Origin: Rhizobium lentis
GTDB lineage: Bacteria > Pseudomonadota > Alphaproteobacteria > Rhizobiales > Rhizobiaceae
Assembly: GCF_014200175.1 (NCBI RefSeq)
Contig: NZ_JACHBD010000003.1
Coordinates: forward strand, 1 to 64,000
Length of the DNA: 64,000 nt
Direction of reading: 5' to 3'
The position numbers and the translations under genes were made by a program. Positions 41,283 to 58,130 of this stretch are shown here, piece after piece. The notes under the pieces are model-generated. The model worked only from the letters and a program-made list of their open reading frames with translations. It made no database searches and had not been told where the DNA came from. How positions within the stretch are numbered: position 1 is the stretch's first letter; every line of letters starts with the position of its first letter.

Positions 41283-41782
41283 TCAACCATCCCTTACGTT
41301 TATCTCGGTACCCTTGCGGGCTTGAACTCGCGCCGTCTCCGGCAATGACGCATGCTTTCGGTTCAATGCGCAAAATATGGCCCGATCCGCTTCCGCAGAT
41401 GGACCACAAGGAGCAGAGGACGCATGAAATTATGCGTCATGCGTGCAGCATCATGACTTCAACGTGCGTTTAGAACCTTGTTTGAGGTGAACTTCAGGGC
41501 GCGTCGCCCCGAACAGCCAAGCCTCACATGGGATCTGATGGGCGGGGTACTACTGGTTTCCACCCCTCCCGTCAAGGCCGGTTAAGAAATAAACTCGCCG
41601 CATCGCCTTGATATGCGGGCCAGACGCCCTGTTTTCGTCCTCCTAGACGAATTCCCGGCCATGCGCCAAGATAAAAACTTGGGCATCGCAGCAAAAGCAG
41701 TTAAGGAATCAGCAATTGCGGCGTTAAGCCCTCATAGCAGGATTCGAGCGATCGAATCGACACTAAAGCCGAAGGACAGGCG
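41283..41782. other. 500-base spacer between rpsL and the opposite small gene
   Basis: No gene is recognised in this region. It contains the str-operon promoter (41547-41575) and, on the plus strand, a weak candidate TTGGGC-N16-TTAAGG (41679-41706) for the small gene at 41783. The rest is the long leader of rpsL. Confidence 0.5.
41547..41575 (-). promoter_or_regulatory. Probable promoter of the str operon (rpsL-rpsG-fusA-tuf)
   Basis: On the minus strand TTGACG (41570-41575) is followed after 17 bases by TAGTAC (41547-41552), with C before the -35 as in rhizobial CTTGAC-type promoters. Confidence 0.55.
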
Positions 41783-42076
41783 ATGATTACGACACCGGAT
41801 AACGACAACAATTTCGACGGGCCGATGATCTTCATCATCATCGGCAAAGGCTATGAGTCTGACTCCAGCGACGGCATCGACCTGCACATCATGCTGAAGG
41901 CGCCCGACGACGATACAGCCGTGCGCGAAGCCTTGAATGCCCTTGCCGAGGAAGGTTTCATCGAGGCCGATCTCGACCAGATTGGCATGCTCACCGAAGT
42001 TCCGGCCGAAGAGCCGCATGCCTCGGCCTATCAGGGCGCGGTCGACGGCGAGGTCGCGATCATCCGGTTCAACTGA
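41783..42076 (+). CDS. Small acidic protein of unknown function
   Basis: The 97-residue product is strongly acidic: about 22 Asp/Glu against four Lys/Arg. It has an alternating hydrophobic strand (PMIFIIIGKG, 14-23), a helix-like ALNALAEEGFIEADLDQIG (50-68) and a C-terminal EVAIIRF. I do not recognise the family. GAAGGA lies before the ATG. It sits on the plus strand between rpoC and rpsL, and shares a bidirectional terminator with rpoC. It may be translated at good level, but its function is unknown. Confidence 0.7.
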   Translation: MITTPDNDNNFDGPMIFIIIGKGYESDSSDGIDLHIMLKAPDDDTAVREALNALAEEGFIEADLDQIGMLTEVPAEEPHASAYQGAVDGEVAIIRFN

Positions 42077-42188
42077 CCGGAGCGGCCGGCGGCGAAACCG
42101 CAGGGGCGAGCACAGCGCCCGCCTGCAGGGCCTGCCAGACACGTAGTTCCCCCTCCCCGCCAGATCGACCAGAGCACAGAAAAATGAG

Positions 42189-42218
42189 AAACCGCCCGGA
42201 TCGCTCCGGGCGGTTTTT
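42189..42218. terminator. Bidirectional terminator between rpoC and the acidic-protein gene
   Basis: A perfect 12-bp stem, AAACCGCCCGGA / TCCGGGCGGTTT with a 4-base loop, has TTTTT on the plus strand and TTTCTCATTTT on the minus strand. It lies 38 bases after the rpoC stop. Confidence 0.9.
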
Positions 42219-42254
42219 CAATTCGTATCTTGAATTCCGGGACTTCAGCCGCGG

Positions 42255-46463
<4,209 letters not shown>

Positions 46464-46615
46464 GCCTGTCTCCTTCATGGGCGAAAGCGCCCTCAAAATG
46501 CGATGGTCAGCGGCAATTTCCCGGGAGCCGCCTCCCTCGCTTAAACGAGAATAACCGCAAGATGCGGCGAAACTTCCCTTCCGGGCCGACATGGATGCGG
46601 CGTCCGGCGGGACCG

Positions 46616-46640
46616 GCGTGCGCCGCATGGCAGCGCACGC
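46616..46640 (-). other. rpoB-rpoC intergenic stem-loop
   Basis: A perfect 8-bp repeat GCGTGCGC / GCGCACGC with a 9-base loop lies 12 bases after the rpoB stop. It lacks a U-run and so is more likely a processing or stabilising hairpin than a terminator. Confidence 0.5.
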
Positions 46641-46651
46641 CCTATCAATGC

Positions 46652-50791
<4,140 letters not shown>

Positions 50792-50954
50792 CGTCGCTCC
50801 TTCAAAATCTTGCACCCGGGCCTGCAACGGACGGGAACCGATGGCCAGTCGACCCCGTCAATCAATGGGTAGTTCAATCTCGTCCGACTCCCAAAAACGC
50901 CCAGCTCGGATTGCTGTGCTGCCCTCGGTGCGAGACTATCCTTTTGAAGAACCC

Positions 50955-50992
50955 ATTACCCAAAAGCCGTTTTGACGCGGCTTTTGGGTAAT
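50955..50992 (-). promoter_or_regulatory. Strong hairpin in the rplL-rpoB spacer
   Basis: A perfect 15-bp stem (ATTACCCAAAAGCCG / CGGCTTTTGGGTAAT, loop 8 bases). It lies 164 bases before the rpoB start. In E. coli an RNase III-cleaved hairpin occupies this spacer; a similar role is inferred here. Confidence 0.65.
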
Positions 50993-51012
50993 TCGTTCAG
51001 AAAAACGGCAAA

Positions 51013-51038
51013 TGGGAGGCGGCAAATGCCACCTCCCA
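51013..51038 (-). terminator. Attenuator-like terminator after rplL
   Basis: On the minus strand TGGGAGG-12-CCTCCCA is followed by TTTGCCGTTTTT, 15 bases after the rplL stop. It resembles the partial terminator that makes L7/L12 more abundant than RNA polymerase in other bacteria. Confidence 0.7.
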
Positions 51039-51052
51039 AAAGCAGTTCAAGC

Positions 51053-51436
<384 letters not shown>

Positions 51437-51492
51437 TTTCTAGTTCCTTTTGTTCGGTTCGAACTGTTGAGTTTGTACAGCGAAAAACCGCC

Positions 51493-52011
51493 TTAAGCGG
51501 CTTCGTCCTTCTTGGCGTAGGCCGCAAACACGCGGGCAAGCTGGCTTGCCGGTGCTGCAACAACCCCAGCGATGCGGGTAGCCGGCGTCTGGATCATGCC
51601 CAGCAGCTTCGCACGCAGCTCATCGAGCGAAGGCAGGGTCGCAAGCGACTTGACTGCATCGGCGTTGAGCGTGGTTGTTCCCATGGCGCCGCCCAGAACA
51701 ACGATCTTGTCGTTGGTCTTGGCGAAATCCATGACGACCTTCGGAGCGGTGATCGGATCGGTGCTGTATGCAATCAGCGTCTGACCCTTGAAGAGATTCG
51801 ACATCCCTTCCGCTTCCGTACCCTGAAGGGCAATTTTGGCCAGGCGGTTCTTCGCGACTTTGACGGTACCGCCAGCTGCACGCATCTTCGAACGAAAATC
51901 GTTCATCTGCGCGACTGTGGCACCAGCATAGTGGGCCACGACAACCGAGCCCGAAGCCTTGAAGACTTCGTTCAGTTCCGTGACGAATTCGCGTTTTTCC
52001 GCTCTTTCCAC
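51493..52011 (-). CDS. rplJ: 50S ribosomal protein L10
   Basis: The 172-residue protein anchors the L7/L12 stalk to 23S rRNA. It shows [32 protein letters not shown] and a helical Ala-rich C-terminus that binds L12 dimers. It lies 56 bases before rplL. A 328-base leader precedes it. Confidence 0.97.
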   Translation of the reverse strand: MERAEKREFVTELNEVFKASGSVVVAHYAGATVAQMNDFRSKMRAAGGTVKVAKNRLAKIALQGTEAEGMSNLFKGQTLIAYSTDPITAPKVVMDFAKTNDKIVVLGGAMGTTTLNADAVKSLATLPSLDELRAKLLGMIQTPATRIAGVVAAPASQLARVFAAYAKKDEAA

Positions 52012-52339
52012 TGCCTATCTCCAGTTGGCGGGACCGAGAACGGGCCCGCCGGGTTGCCTTTTGCCTCCCGGGATCATGCGAGATCCCAAGCGACGCTTGA
52101 GGATCCTGTCCCCCCGCGCTCCCGCGCCAATCAAGGCTAAGAAGGCACAAGGCATCCAAGGCTCGAACCGAGTTTCTAGAAGCGAACTTCATGAATTCGG
52201 GTCTTACCCGTCTCATGCAGGCAAAGTGATTAAGGGAAAACCACCTGCAATCTCGGACAGGATTCCGGATTTCTCCGGAATATTCCGGCCCCTTGCGGGG
52301 CCGGAAATTCAGTGGCCGGACCGCGGTCCGGCAATCAAA
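52012..52339 (-). promoter_or_regulatory. rplA-rplJ spacer / L10 leader
   Basis: This 328-base spacer is non-coding. Just after rplA come two strong inverted repeats: the 18-base palindrome GCCGGACC-GC-GGTCCGGC (52315-52332) and TTCCGGCCCC-TTGC-GGGGCCGGAA (52283-52306). Neither is followed by a long U-run. The remaining 240 bases form the rplJ leader, the place where L10 binds its own mRNA in E. coli; I could not identify that binding fold by eye. Confidence 0.55.
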
Positions 52340-53041
52340 TTATGCAGTCGGTGCTACGGTGACCGAGCCGACTTCGATCTTGACGCCCGGGCCCATGGTC
52401 GAGGAAATCGCCACGCGCTTAACGTAGTTGCCCTTGGCACCGGCCGGCTTCGCCTTGATGACGGCGTCGGCGAAGGCGCGGATGTTTTCTTCCAGAGCCT
52501 TGGCGTCGAAAGAGGCCTTGCCGATACCGGCATGGACGATACCAGCCTTCTCGACGCGGAACTCGACAGCGCCGCCCTTGGAAGCCTTGACGGCTCCGGC
52601 GACATCCATGGTGACGGTGCCGACCTTCGGGTTCGGCATCATGCCGCGCGGGCCGAGAACCTTACCGAGACGACCGACGAGCGGCATCATGTCGGGAGTG
52701 GCGATGCAGCGATCGAATTCGATCTTGCCGCCCTGGACGATTTCGACGAGGTCTTCGGCACCGACGACATCGGCACCAGCGGCCTTGGCTTCGTCAGCCT
52801 TGGCGCCACGAGCGAAGACGGCGACGCGAACCGTGCGGCCCGTGCCGTTCGGCAGATTGACGACGCCGCGAACCATCTGGTCCGCATGGCGCGGGTCGAC
52901 GCCGAGGTTCATCGAGACTTCGATGGTTTCGTCGAACTTGGCGACAGCCCGTTCCTTGACCATGCCGATGGCCTGGGTCAGAGCGTAGAGCTTGGTGGGA
53001 TCAACACCTTCGTTGATCTTGCGAGTGCGCTTGCCAGCCAT
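52340..53041 (-). CDS. rplA: 50S ribosomal protein L1
   Basis: The 233-residue protein of the mobile L1 stalk near the E site shows [30 protein letters not shown] and [20 protein letters not shown]. It starts 4 bases after rplK, so the two are coupled, and L1 may repress them as in E. coli. Confidence 0.98.
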   Translation of the reverse strand: MAGKRTRKINEGVDPTKLYALTQAIGMVKERAVAKFDETIEVSMNLGVDPRHADQMVRGVVNLPNGTGRTVRVAVFARGAKADEAKAAGADVVGAEDLVEIVQGGKIEFDRCIATPDMMPLVGRLGKVLGPRGMMPNPKVGTVTMDVAGAVKASKGGAVEFRVEKAGIVHAGIGKASFDAKALEENIRAFADAVIKAKPAGAKGNYVKRVAISSTMGPGVKIEVGSVTVAPTA

Positions 53042-53045
53042 GATC

Positions 53046-53477
53046 TTAACCCACCACTTCCAGGCCCATGGCGCGGGCAGAGCCCTCGATCATCGCCATT
53101 GCACCTTCGATATCCGCTGCATTCAGATCCTTCATCTTGGCTTCGGCGATCGTCTTGATCTGAGCCTTGGTGAGGGTACCAGCCTTTGCGCCCTTGCCCG
53201 GGGTCTTGGAACCGGACGTGATCTTCGCTTCCTTCTTCAGCCAGTAGCTGACCGGCGGCTGCTTCATCGCGAAGGTGAAGGACTTGTCCTGGTAATAGGT
53301 GATGACGACCGGAATCGGCATACCCTTTTCCATTTCCTGCGTAGCGGCATTGAACGCCTTGCAGAATTCCATGATGTTAATGCCACGCTGACCAAGCGCC
53401 GGACCAATCGGCGGGGACGGGTTTGCCGATCCTGCCTTGACCTGAAGCTTGAGCTGGCCTGCAACTTTCTTAGCCAT
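53046..53477 (-). CDS. rplK: 50S ribosomal protein L11
   Basis: The 143-residue protein starts [20 protein letters not shown] and has [21 protein letters not shown]11 forms the GTPase-associated centre with L10-L12 and is the target site for thiostrepton and for sensing by RelA. It follows nusG after 177 bases with two GC-rich hairpins (for instance GCCGGA-TCTC-TCCGGC at 53521-53536). Confidence 0.98.
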   Translation of the reverse strand: MAKKVAGQLKLQVKAGSANPSPPIGPALGQRGINIMEFCKAFNAATQEMEKGMPIPVVITYYQDKSFTFAMKQPPVSYWLKKEAKITSGSKTPGKGAKAGTLTKAQIKTIAEAKMKDLNAADIEGAMAMIEGSARAMGLEVVG

Positions 53478-53654
53478 ATCTCTCTGCCTTTCATGAACGA
53501 CCGGTCGCCCGGCCCGTGATGCCGGATCTCTCCGGCGGCTGCGGTTGCGTGGTGCGGATCATTAGGGTCCGGCTAAGACCCCTCACCTTCCACGCGGATG
53601 CGGACGAGGTCCGCGGGAAACAGGCCGCAAGGGCCAGCTTCCAATCTCTTGCAA

Positions 53655-54185
53655 TCAGACCTTCTCGACCTGAGCGTATTCCAGTTCGACCGGCGTCGCG
53701 CGGCCGAAGATCGACACCTCAACCTTCAGGCGCGAACGTTCTTCGTCCACATCCTGAACCGTGCCGTTGAACGAAGCGAACGGGCCGTCGGAAACGCGAA
53801 CCTGCTCGCCGATCTCGAAGGTAATGGAGGCCTTGGGCCGCTCCACACCTTCCTGGACCTGACCAAGAATGCGCTCGGCTTCATAATCCGGAATCGGAAC
53901 GGGCTTATTGTCGGAGCCGAGGAAGCCGGTGACCTTCGGCGTATTCTTGATCAGATGGTAGGCTTCATCCGTCAGATTGGCGCGAACGAGGACATAACCC
54001 GGGAAGAACTTGCGCTCGCTGTCGACTTTGCGGCCGCGACGCACTTCCACCACCTTTTCGGTCGGCACGAGGATCTTCTCGAACAGATGCTCAAGCCCCT
54101 TCTGGCGAGCCTTGTTCTCGATGTCCTCAGCCACCTTCTTTTCAAAATTGGAATACGCGTGGACGATGTACCAACGTGCCGCCAT
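53655..54185 (-). CDS. nusG: Transcription termination/antitermination factor NusG
   Basis: The 176-residue protein has the NGN domain (RWYIVHAYSNFEKKVAEDIE at the start) and a C-terminal KOW domain (EQVRVSDGPFASFNGTV, about 124-140). It binds RNA polymerase, and Rho or S10 through the KOW domain. MAARW at 54185 is the likelier start; MEMKMAARW from 54197 is possible. It follows secE after 17 bases. Confidence 0.96.
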   Translation of the reverse strand: MAARWYIVHAYSNFEKKVAEDIENKARQKGLEHLFEKILVPTEKVVEVRRGRKVDSERKFFPGYVLVRANLTDEAYHLIKNTPKVTGFLGSDNKPVPIPDYEAERILGQVQEGVERPKASITFEIGEQVRVSDGPFASFNGTVQDVDEERSRLKVEVSIFGRATPVELEYAQVEKV

Positions 54186-54202
54186 TTTCATCTCCACCCG
54201 TA

Positions 54203-54403
54203 TCAGTTGCCGGTATTGAGCACGAAGCTCAGAACCCAGCCGATCAGCTGGTCAGCAGCAAAGAAAAACAACGCGGCGAACACCACCATCACAAGCACCA
54301 TAACCGTCGAGATCATCGTCTCGCGGCGCGACGGCCATGTAACTTTGGACGTCTCAGAGCGAACCTGCTGCAGAAACGCAAACGGATTGGATTTGGATGC
54401 CAT
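54203..54403 (-). CDS. secE: Protein translocase subunit SecE
   Basis: The 66-residue protein has one transmembrane segment (about 37-60) and the conserved amphipathic stretch KVTWPSRRET before it, which is the minimal SecE of alphaproteobacteria. It partners SecY (25398). MASKSNPFAF at 54403 is chosen as start; MRGQS five codons earlier is possible. Confidence 0.95.
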   Translation of the reverse strand: MASKSNPFAFLQQVRSETSKVTWPSRRETMISTVMVLVMVVFAALFFFAADQLIGWVLSFVLNTGN

Positions 54404-54597
54404 CGACTGCCCACGCAATTACGGCGCGTAAAGCTGAAACTATCAGCCCCACGCACCGCGTGTCTGTTGAACCCTAAATAAACACCGATTTCCGAATACA
54501 CAAGAGGGAAACCGAAGTTTAACGAAATTACTTGCCACCGATCGATCCCCGGCTGGAACGGCTGCAAGCACAGTCGCGCTGTCCCTATCAAGGAAAA

Positions 54598-54673
<76 letters not shown>

Positions 54674-54737
54674 TCATGCCTCTCCTTCAGCGCCCGGGCC
54701 AAGACCCGCAAATCGCTGCCGAAATGCATGGCGCTCC

Positions 54738-54765
54738 CTTTAAGACGGCGGCGGCGGATTGGCAA
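54738..54765 (-). promoter_or_regulatory. Candidate promoter for tRNA-Trp-secE-nusG
   Basis: On the minus strand TTGCCA (54760-54765) and TTAAAG (54738-54743) are 16 bases apart, and the tRNA begins about 65 bases downstream. Confidence 0.4.
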
Positions 54766-54842
54766 GCACGATTTTCGATTTTCAAAGCCGTTCTGCTCAT
54801 TTGCGAGCGACCAGCCCTTTCAATCGCTTGGCTGGCAAGCAC

Positions 54843-55736
54843 TTAGATCTTCACATATTTCCGCCAGTCGTGCTCTTCCCTGAAGCCCAGCACTTCGCGA
54901 ATCTTGCGATTTGAAAGCAGGCCCTCATATTCGCCGATCTCGCGGGTAAAGGGGACATTCGGGAAGAATCGCTTCGCAAGCTCTTTCGACGGCGTGTTGG
55001 CCGAGACCGTGTCATTGGCGGCGTTGAACACCTGGTAGCCGAGGCCGTCCTTCTCGATGCAGAGATGGCAGATCTGACCGAGGTCGCGGGCGTCGATATA
55101 ACTCCAGGCGATGCGCTTGCGCATTTCGGGATGGGCGAAATAGGTGGGAAACTTCTCATATTCGTGCGGCTCGATGACGTTGCCGATGCGCAGCGCATAA
55201 ATGTCGAAGCCCGAACGCTCGGCAAACGCGCGCGCCGTCTTTTCGTTGACCACCTTGGAAAGGCCGTAGGAATCCATCGGATTGACGTCGTAATCCTCCT
55301 CCAGCGGGAACTGGTGGAAGTCACGATGCCCCTCGGCAAAACAAACGCCGTAGGTCGTCTCACTCGACGCCACGATGATCTTCCGGATGCCGAGCTTCAC
55401 CGCCGCCTCGATGACATTGTAGGTGCCCATCGTGTTGATGCGGAAGGTCTCGTTGTCGGGTTTGATCAGGATGCGCGGGATGGCGGCGAAATGCACGACG
55501 GCATCGAAGGGCTGGACGCCCCTGCCCGCGTCGAGATCGGGAAAATCGCGATGCATGGAGAGCGCGTTGAAGACCTGACCGCTATCGGTAATGTCGGCGA
55601 TGAGATTGGTTACGCCGGGGCTATCCAGCGGCACTAGATCGAGGTTGTGGACCTCATAACCTGATTTGACGAGCCATGGCACGGCATGGCGACCCGCCTT
55701 GCCCGAACCGCCTGTGAACAGGATTCGTTTCTTCAT
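54843..55736 (-). CDS. NAD-dependent epimerase/dehydratase family protein
   Basis: The 297-residue protein is an extended SDR. It shows the NAD-binding FTGGSGKAG (7-15), HFAAIPR (82-88) and the catalytic Tyr157 and Lys161 in DSYGLSK. Such enzymes change sugar nucleotides or uronic acids; the specific substrate is not clear. It is inserted between the second tuf gene and tRNA-Trp, an ancestral boundary, and has no partner gene in view. Confidence 0.88.
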   Translation of the reverse strand: MKKRILFTGGSGKAGRHAVPWLVKSGYEVHNLDLVPLDSPGVTNLIADITDSGQVFNALSMHRDFPDLDAGRGVQPFDAVVHFAAIPRILIKPDNETFRINTMGTYNVIEAAVKLGIRKIIVASSETTYGVCFAEGHRDFHQFPLEEDYDVNPMDSYGLSKVVNEKTARAFAERSGFDIYALRIGNVIEPHEYEKFPTYFAHPEMRKRIAWSYIDARDLGQICHLCIEKDGLGYQVFNAANDTVSANTPSKELAKRFFPNVPFTREIGEYEGLLSNRKIREVLGFREEHDWRKYVKI

Positions 55737-55895
55737 GGAATATCCTCCGCGTCATTCGGAGGCATAGTTAGACGCTTCCGCGCGAAGAGCAAGCGAGCAT
55801 CCTGCGTTCACCCCCGCCTCATCAGGCCGCCTGCATCCGGCGCCTGATCATTCATTTCCAATCACCGCCGAATCCGGCGATGATTTGCAGGGCCG

Positions 55896-56030
55896 TCACT
55901 TGACGACACTGACCTCGTCGATCTGCACGCCGGCCGATTGAACAACCTCTTGCGGAATCGCAGCGATGAAAAACATCGTGAAAACATACATTGCGAATAT
56001 CGTCGCAACAAATGTGGCCTTTGGAATCAT
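55896..56030 (-). CDS. 44-residue single-span membrane peptide
   Basis: From ATG 56030 the peptide starts MIPKATFVATIFAMYVF and has a hydrophobic segment at about 7-26, then a short soluble part ending SVVK. A very good ribosome-binding site, AGAGGAG, lies 7 bases upstream. That site can pair perfectly with CTCCTCT at 56051-56057 (minus-strand reading), which may hide it. I know no family. Its small size makes it easy to overlook. Confidence 0.6.
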   Translation of the reverse strand: MIPKATFVATIFAMYVFTMFFIAAIPQEVVQSAGVQIDEVSVVK

Positions 56031-56037
56031 GCGAACT

Positions 56038-56057
56038 CTCCTCTCTACAAAGAGGAG
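56038..56057 (-). promoter_or_regulatory. Hairpin that can occlude the ribosome-binding site of the 44-residue peptide gene
   Basis: A perfect 7-bp inverted repeat, CTCCTCT / AGAGGAG with a 6-base loop. One arm is the Shine-Dalgarno sequence of the downstream small gene. Confidence 0.5.
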
Positions 56058-56183
56058 TCTGAACTAAAATGAGCCAATCACAAACCGGTTTCTGAACGTG
56101 AGATGAACAAAATACTGTGACGGGCCTGTTTAACGATATTTTTACAACACCTGTTAATCCGTCGATCAGGCATCAAAACGAAA

Positions 56184-56209
56184 AAACCCCGCTGTCGCCA
56201 GCGGGGTTT
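56184..56209 (-). terminator. Terminator of the second tuf gene
   Basis: A perfect 11-bp stem (AAACCCCGCTG / CAGCGGGGTTT) with a 4-base loop is followed on the minus strand by a T-run, 26 bases after the tuf stop. Confidence 0.92.
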
Positions 56210-56235
56210 TTCCTGAATTGCAGGTAATCCCAGGA

Positions 56236-57411
56236 TTACTCGACGATCGAGGCGACGATACCGGCGCCGACGGTGCGGCCGCCTTCGCGGATGGCGAAGC
56301 GCAGCTTTTCTTCCATCGCGATCGGAACGATCAGCTCGACGGCAACCGTGACATTGTCGCCCGGCATGACCATTTCCGTGCCTTCCGGCAGCGTGACGAT
56401 GCCGGTCACGTCGGTCGTGCGGAAGTAGAACTGCGGACGGTAGTTGGTGAAGAACGGCGTATGACGGCCGCCCTCTTCCTTCGTCAGGATGTAGGCTTCA
56501 GCCATGAACTTCTTGTGCGGCTTGACCGAACCCGGCTTGCACAGGATCTGGCCACGCTCGACGCCGTCACGGTTCACACCGCGAACCAGTGCGCCGATGT
56601 TGTCGCCGGCCTGGCCCTGGTCGAGCAGCTTGCGGAACATTTCAACGCCGGTCACCGTCGTCTTCGAGGTCGGACGGATGCCGACGATCTCGACTTCTTC
56701 GCCAACCTTGACAATGCCACGCTCGACGCGGCCGGTCACGACCGTGCCGCGGCCCGAGATCGAGAACACGTCTTCAATCGGCATCAGGAACGGCTGGTCG
56801 ATCGGACGCTCGGGCGTCGGGATGTAGGAGTCGACCGCTGCCATCAGCTCGCGGATCGCGTCTTCGCCGATCTTCTTGTCGCTATCTTCAAGAGCGGCAA
56901 GCGCCGAACCCTTGACAACAGGAATGTCGTCGCCCGGGAAGTCGTAGGACGACAGCAGTTCGCGAACTTCGAGCTCAACCAGTTCGAGCAGCTCGGCGTC
57001 ATCAACCTGGTCGACCTTGTTCAGGAACACGACGATCGCCGGAACGCCGACCTGGCGGGCCAGCAGGATGTGTTCGCGCGTCTGCGGCATCGGGCCGTCA
57101 GCAGCCGAGCACACCAGGATCGCGCCGTCCATCTGGGCAGCACCGGTGATCATGTTCTTCACGTAGTCGGCATGGCCGGGGCAGTCGACGTGCGCGTAGT
57201 GGCGGTTCGGCGTCTCATATTCGACGTGTGCCGTCGAGATGGTGATGCCGCGCGCCTTCTCTTCCGGAGCCGCGTCGATCTGGTCGTACGCCTTGAACTC
57301 ACCGAAGTACTTCGTGATCGCTGCCGTCAGAGACGTCTTGCCGTGGTCAACGTGGCCGATCGTGCCAATGTTGACGTGCGGCTTATTGCGCTCAAACTTA
57401 CTCTTTGCCAT
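56236..57411 (-). CDS. tufB: Elongation factor Tu, second copy
   Basis: The 391-residue product is identical to that of the copy at 36991-38166, with the same [13 protein letters not shown] and NKVD motifs. The nucleotide sequences also look identical over the coding region and diverge right outside it. It lies downstream of tRNA-Tyr and tRNA-Gly, as tufB does in E. coli, and ends at its own terminator. Confidence 0.98.
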   Translation of the reverse strand: MAKSKFERNKPHVNIGTIGHVDHGKTSLTAAITKYFGEFKAYDQIDAAPEEKARGITISTAHVEYETPNRHYAHVDCPGHADYVKNMITGAAQMDGAILVCSAADGPMPQTREHILLARQVGVPAIVVFLNKVDQVDDAELLELVELEVRELLSSYDFPGDDIPVVKGSALAALEDSDKKIGEDAIRELMAAVDSYIPTPERPIDQPFLMPIEDVFSISGRGTVVTGRVERGIVKVGEEVEIVGIRPTSKTTVTGVEMFRKLLDQGQAGDNIGALVRGVNRDGVERGQILCKPGSVKPHKKFMAEAYILTKEEGGRHTPFFTNYRPQFYFRTTDVTGIVTLPEGTEMVMPGDNVTVAVELIVPIAMEEKLRFAIREGGRTVGAGIVASIVE

Positions 57412-57746
57412 TTGAATGCTTCCTGTGAACGAAATGGTGGCCCCGGCGAACCGGTTTAGTGCCGCCGTTTAAGGCTTTCGGCGAAATTGCGCAAGACTTA
57501 ATTACAGACGCCATTCTTGGCGTGACAGCGCATATGGGAGACAATTCGCCGCCTGCAAGGCGATTCGCCCAAGCCCCCTCAAAAATCGCTGAAATTCCAG
57601 AGAAAACTGCCTGCCTAACAGGAGAACAGCGCTGGACGCCAGGCGTCGAGCGCCCTCACCTGCCAGACTATCGCCGCCATTGTCGGCGTCCGAAACATCA
57701 TCGGCATCGCCGCGGCAGCGGTCGCATCAACGGACTTCGGGAAAAC
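57412..57746 (-). promoter_or_regulatory. Leader between tRNA-Gly and the second tuf gene
   Basis: This 335-base spacer is non-coding. A weak promoter candidate, TTGCGC (57489-57494) with TTAAAC (57467-57472) after 16 bases, could supplement read-through from the tRNA promoter. CTTCCTG is just before the start codon region on the opposite strand, giving an AGGAAG ribosome-binding site on the minus strand. Confidence 0.4.
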
Positions 57747-57820
57747 TGGAGCGGGTAGCGGGAATCGAACCCGCGTATTCAGCTTGGAAGGCTGCTGCTC
57801 TACCATTGAGCTATACCCGC
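57747..57820 (-). tRNA. glyT: tRNA-Gly (TCC)
   Basis: The minus strand reads GCGGGTATAGCTCAATGG, has the anticodon loop CTTCCAA (anticodon TCC), GGTTCGATTCC in the T arm and an encoded CCA. The length is 74. Confidence 0.97.
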
Positions 57821-57844
57821 GGGATGGTCCGATCCGATGACGAA

Positions 57845-57929
57845 TGGTGGAGAGAGTTGGATTTGAACCAACGTAGGCTGAGCCAACGGATTTACAGTCC
57901 GTCCCCTTTAACCACTCGGGCATCTCTCC
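57845..57929 (-). tRNA. tyrU: tRNA-Tyr (GTA)
   Basis: The minus strand reads GGAGAGATGCCCGAGTGG, has the anticodon loop CTGTAAA (anticodon GTA), a long variable arm as in class II tRNAs, and an encoded CCA. The length is 85. It is 24 bases before tRNA-Gly. Confidence 0.97.
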
Positions 57930-57999
57930 AGTTTTCGTCCGGATCGTTCGACCAAGTTCGTCAGACTTCGAAGCGTTGCCGCCCGTCGTCTGCGCCGCG

Positions 58000-58028
58000 T
58001 ATATGACCGGAGCATTTCTGTCTGTCAA
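58000..58028 (-). promoter_or_regulatory. Promoter of tRNA-Tyr-tRNA-Gly-tuf
   Basis: On the minus strand TTGACA (58023-58028) and CATATA (58000-58005) are exactly 17 bases apart, a near-ideal housekeeping promoter for rhizobia. The tRNA-Tyr begins about 65 bases downstream. Confidence 0.8.
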
Positions 58029-58130
58029 CACGATGACCACGGAAAAAACACGAAAATTTTCATTCGCCGCCGAAAGCCCGCATATGAAAGAAAGCCTATG
58101 CGGCAGCCAACGCCATAGCTATAAAGCCGC

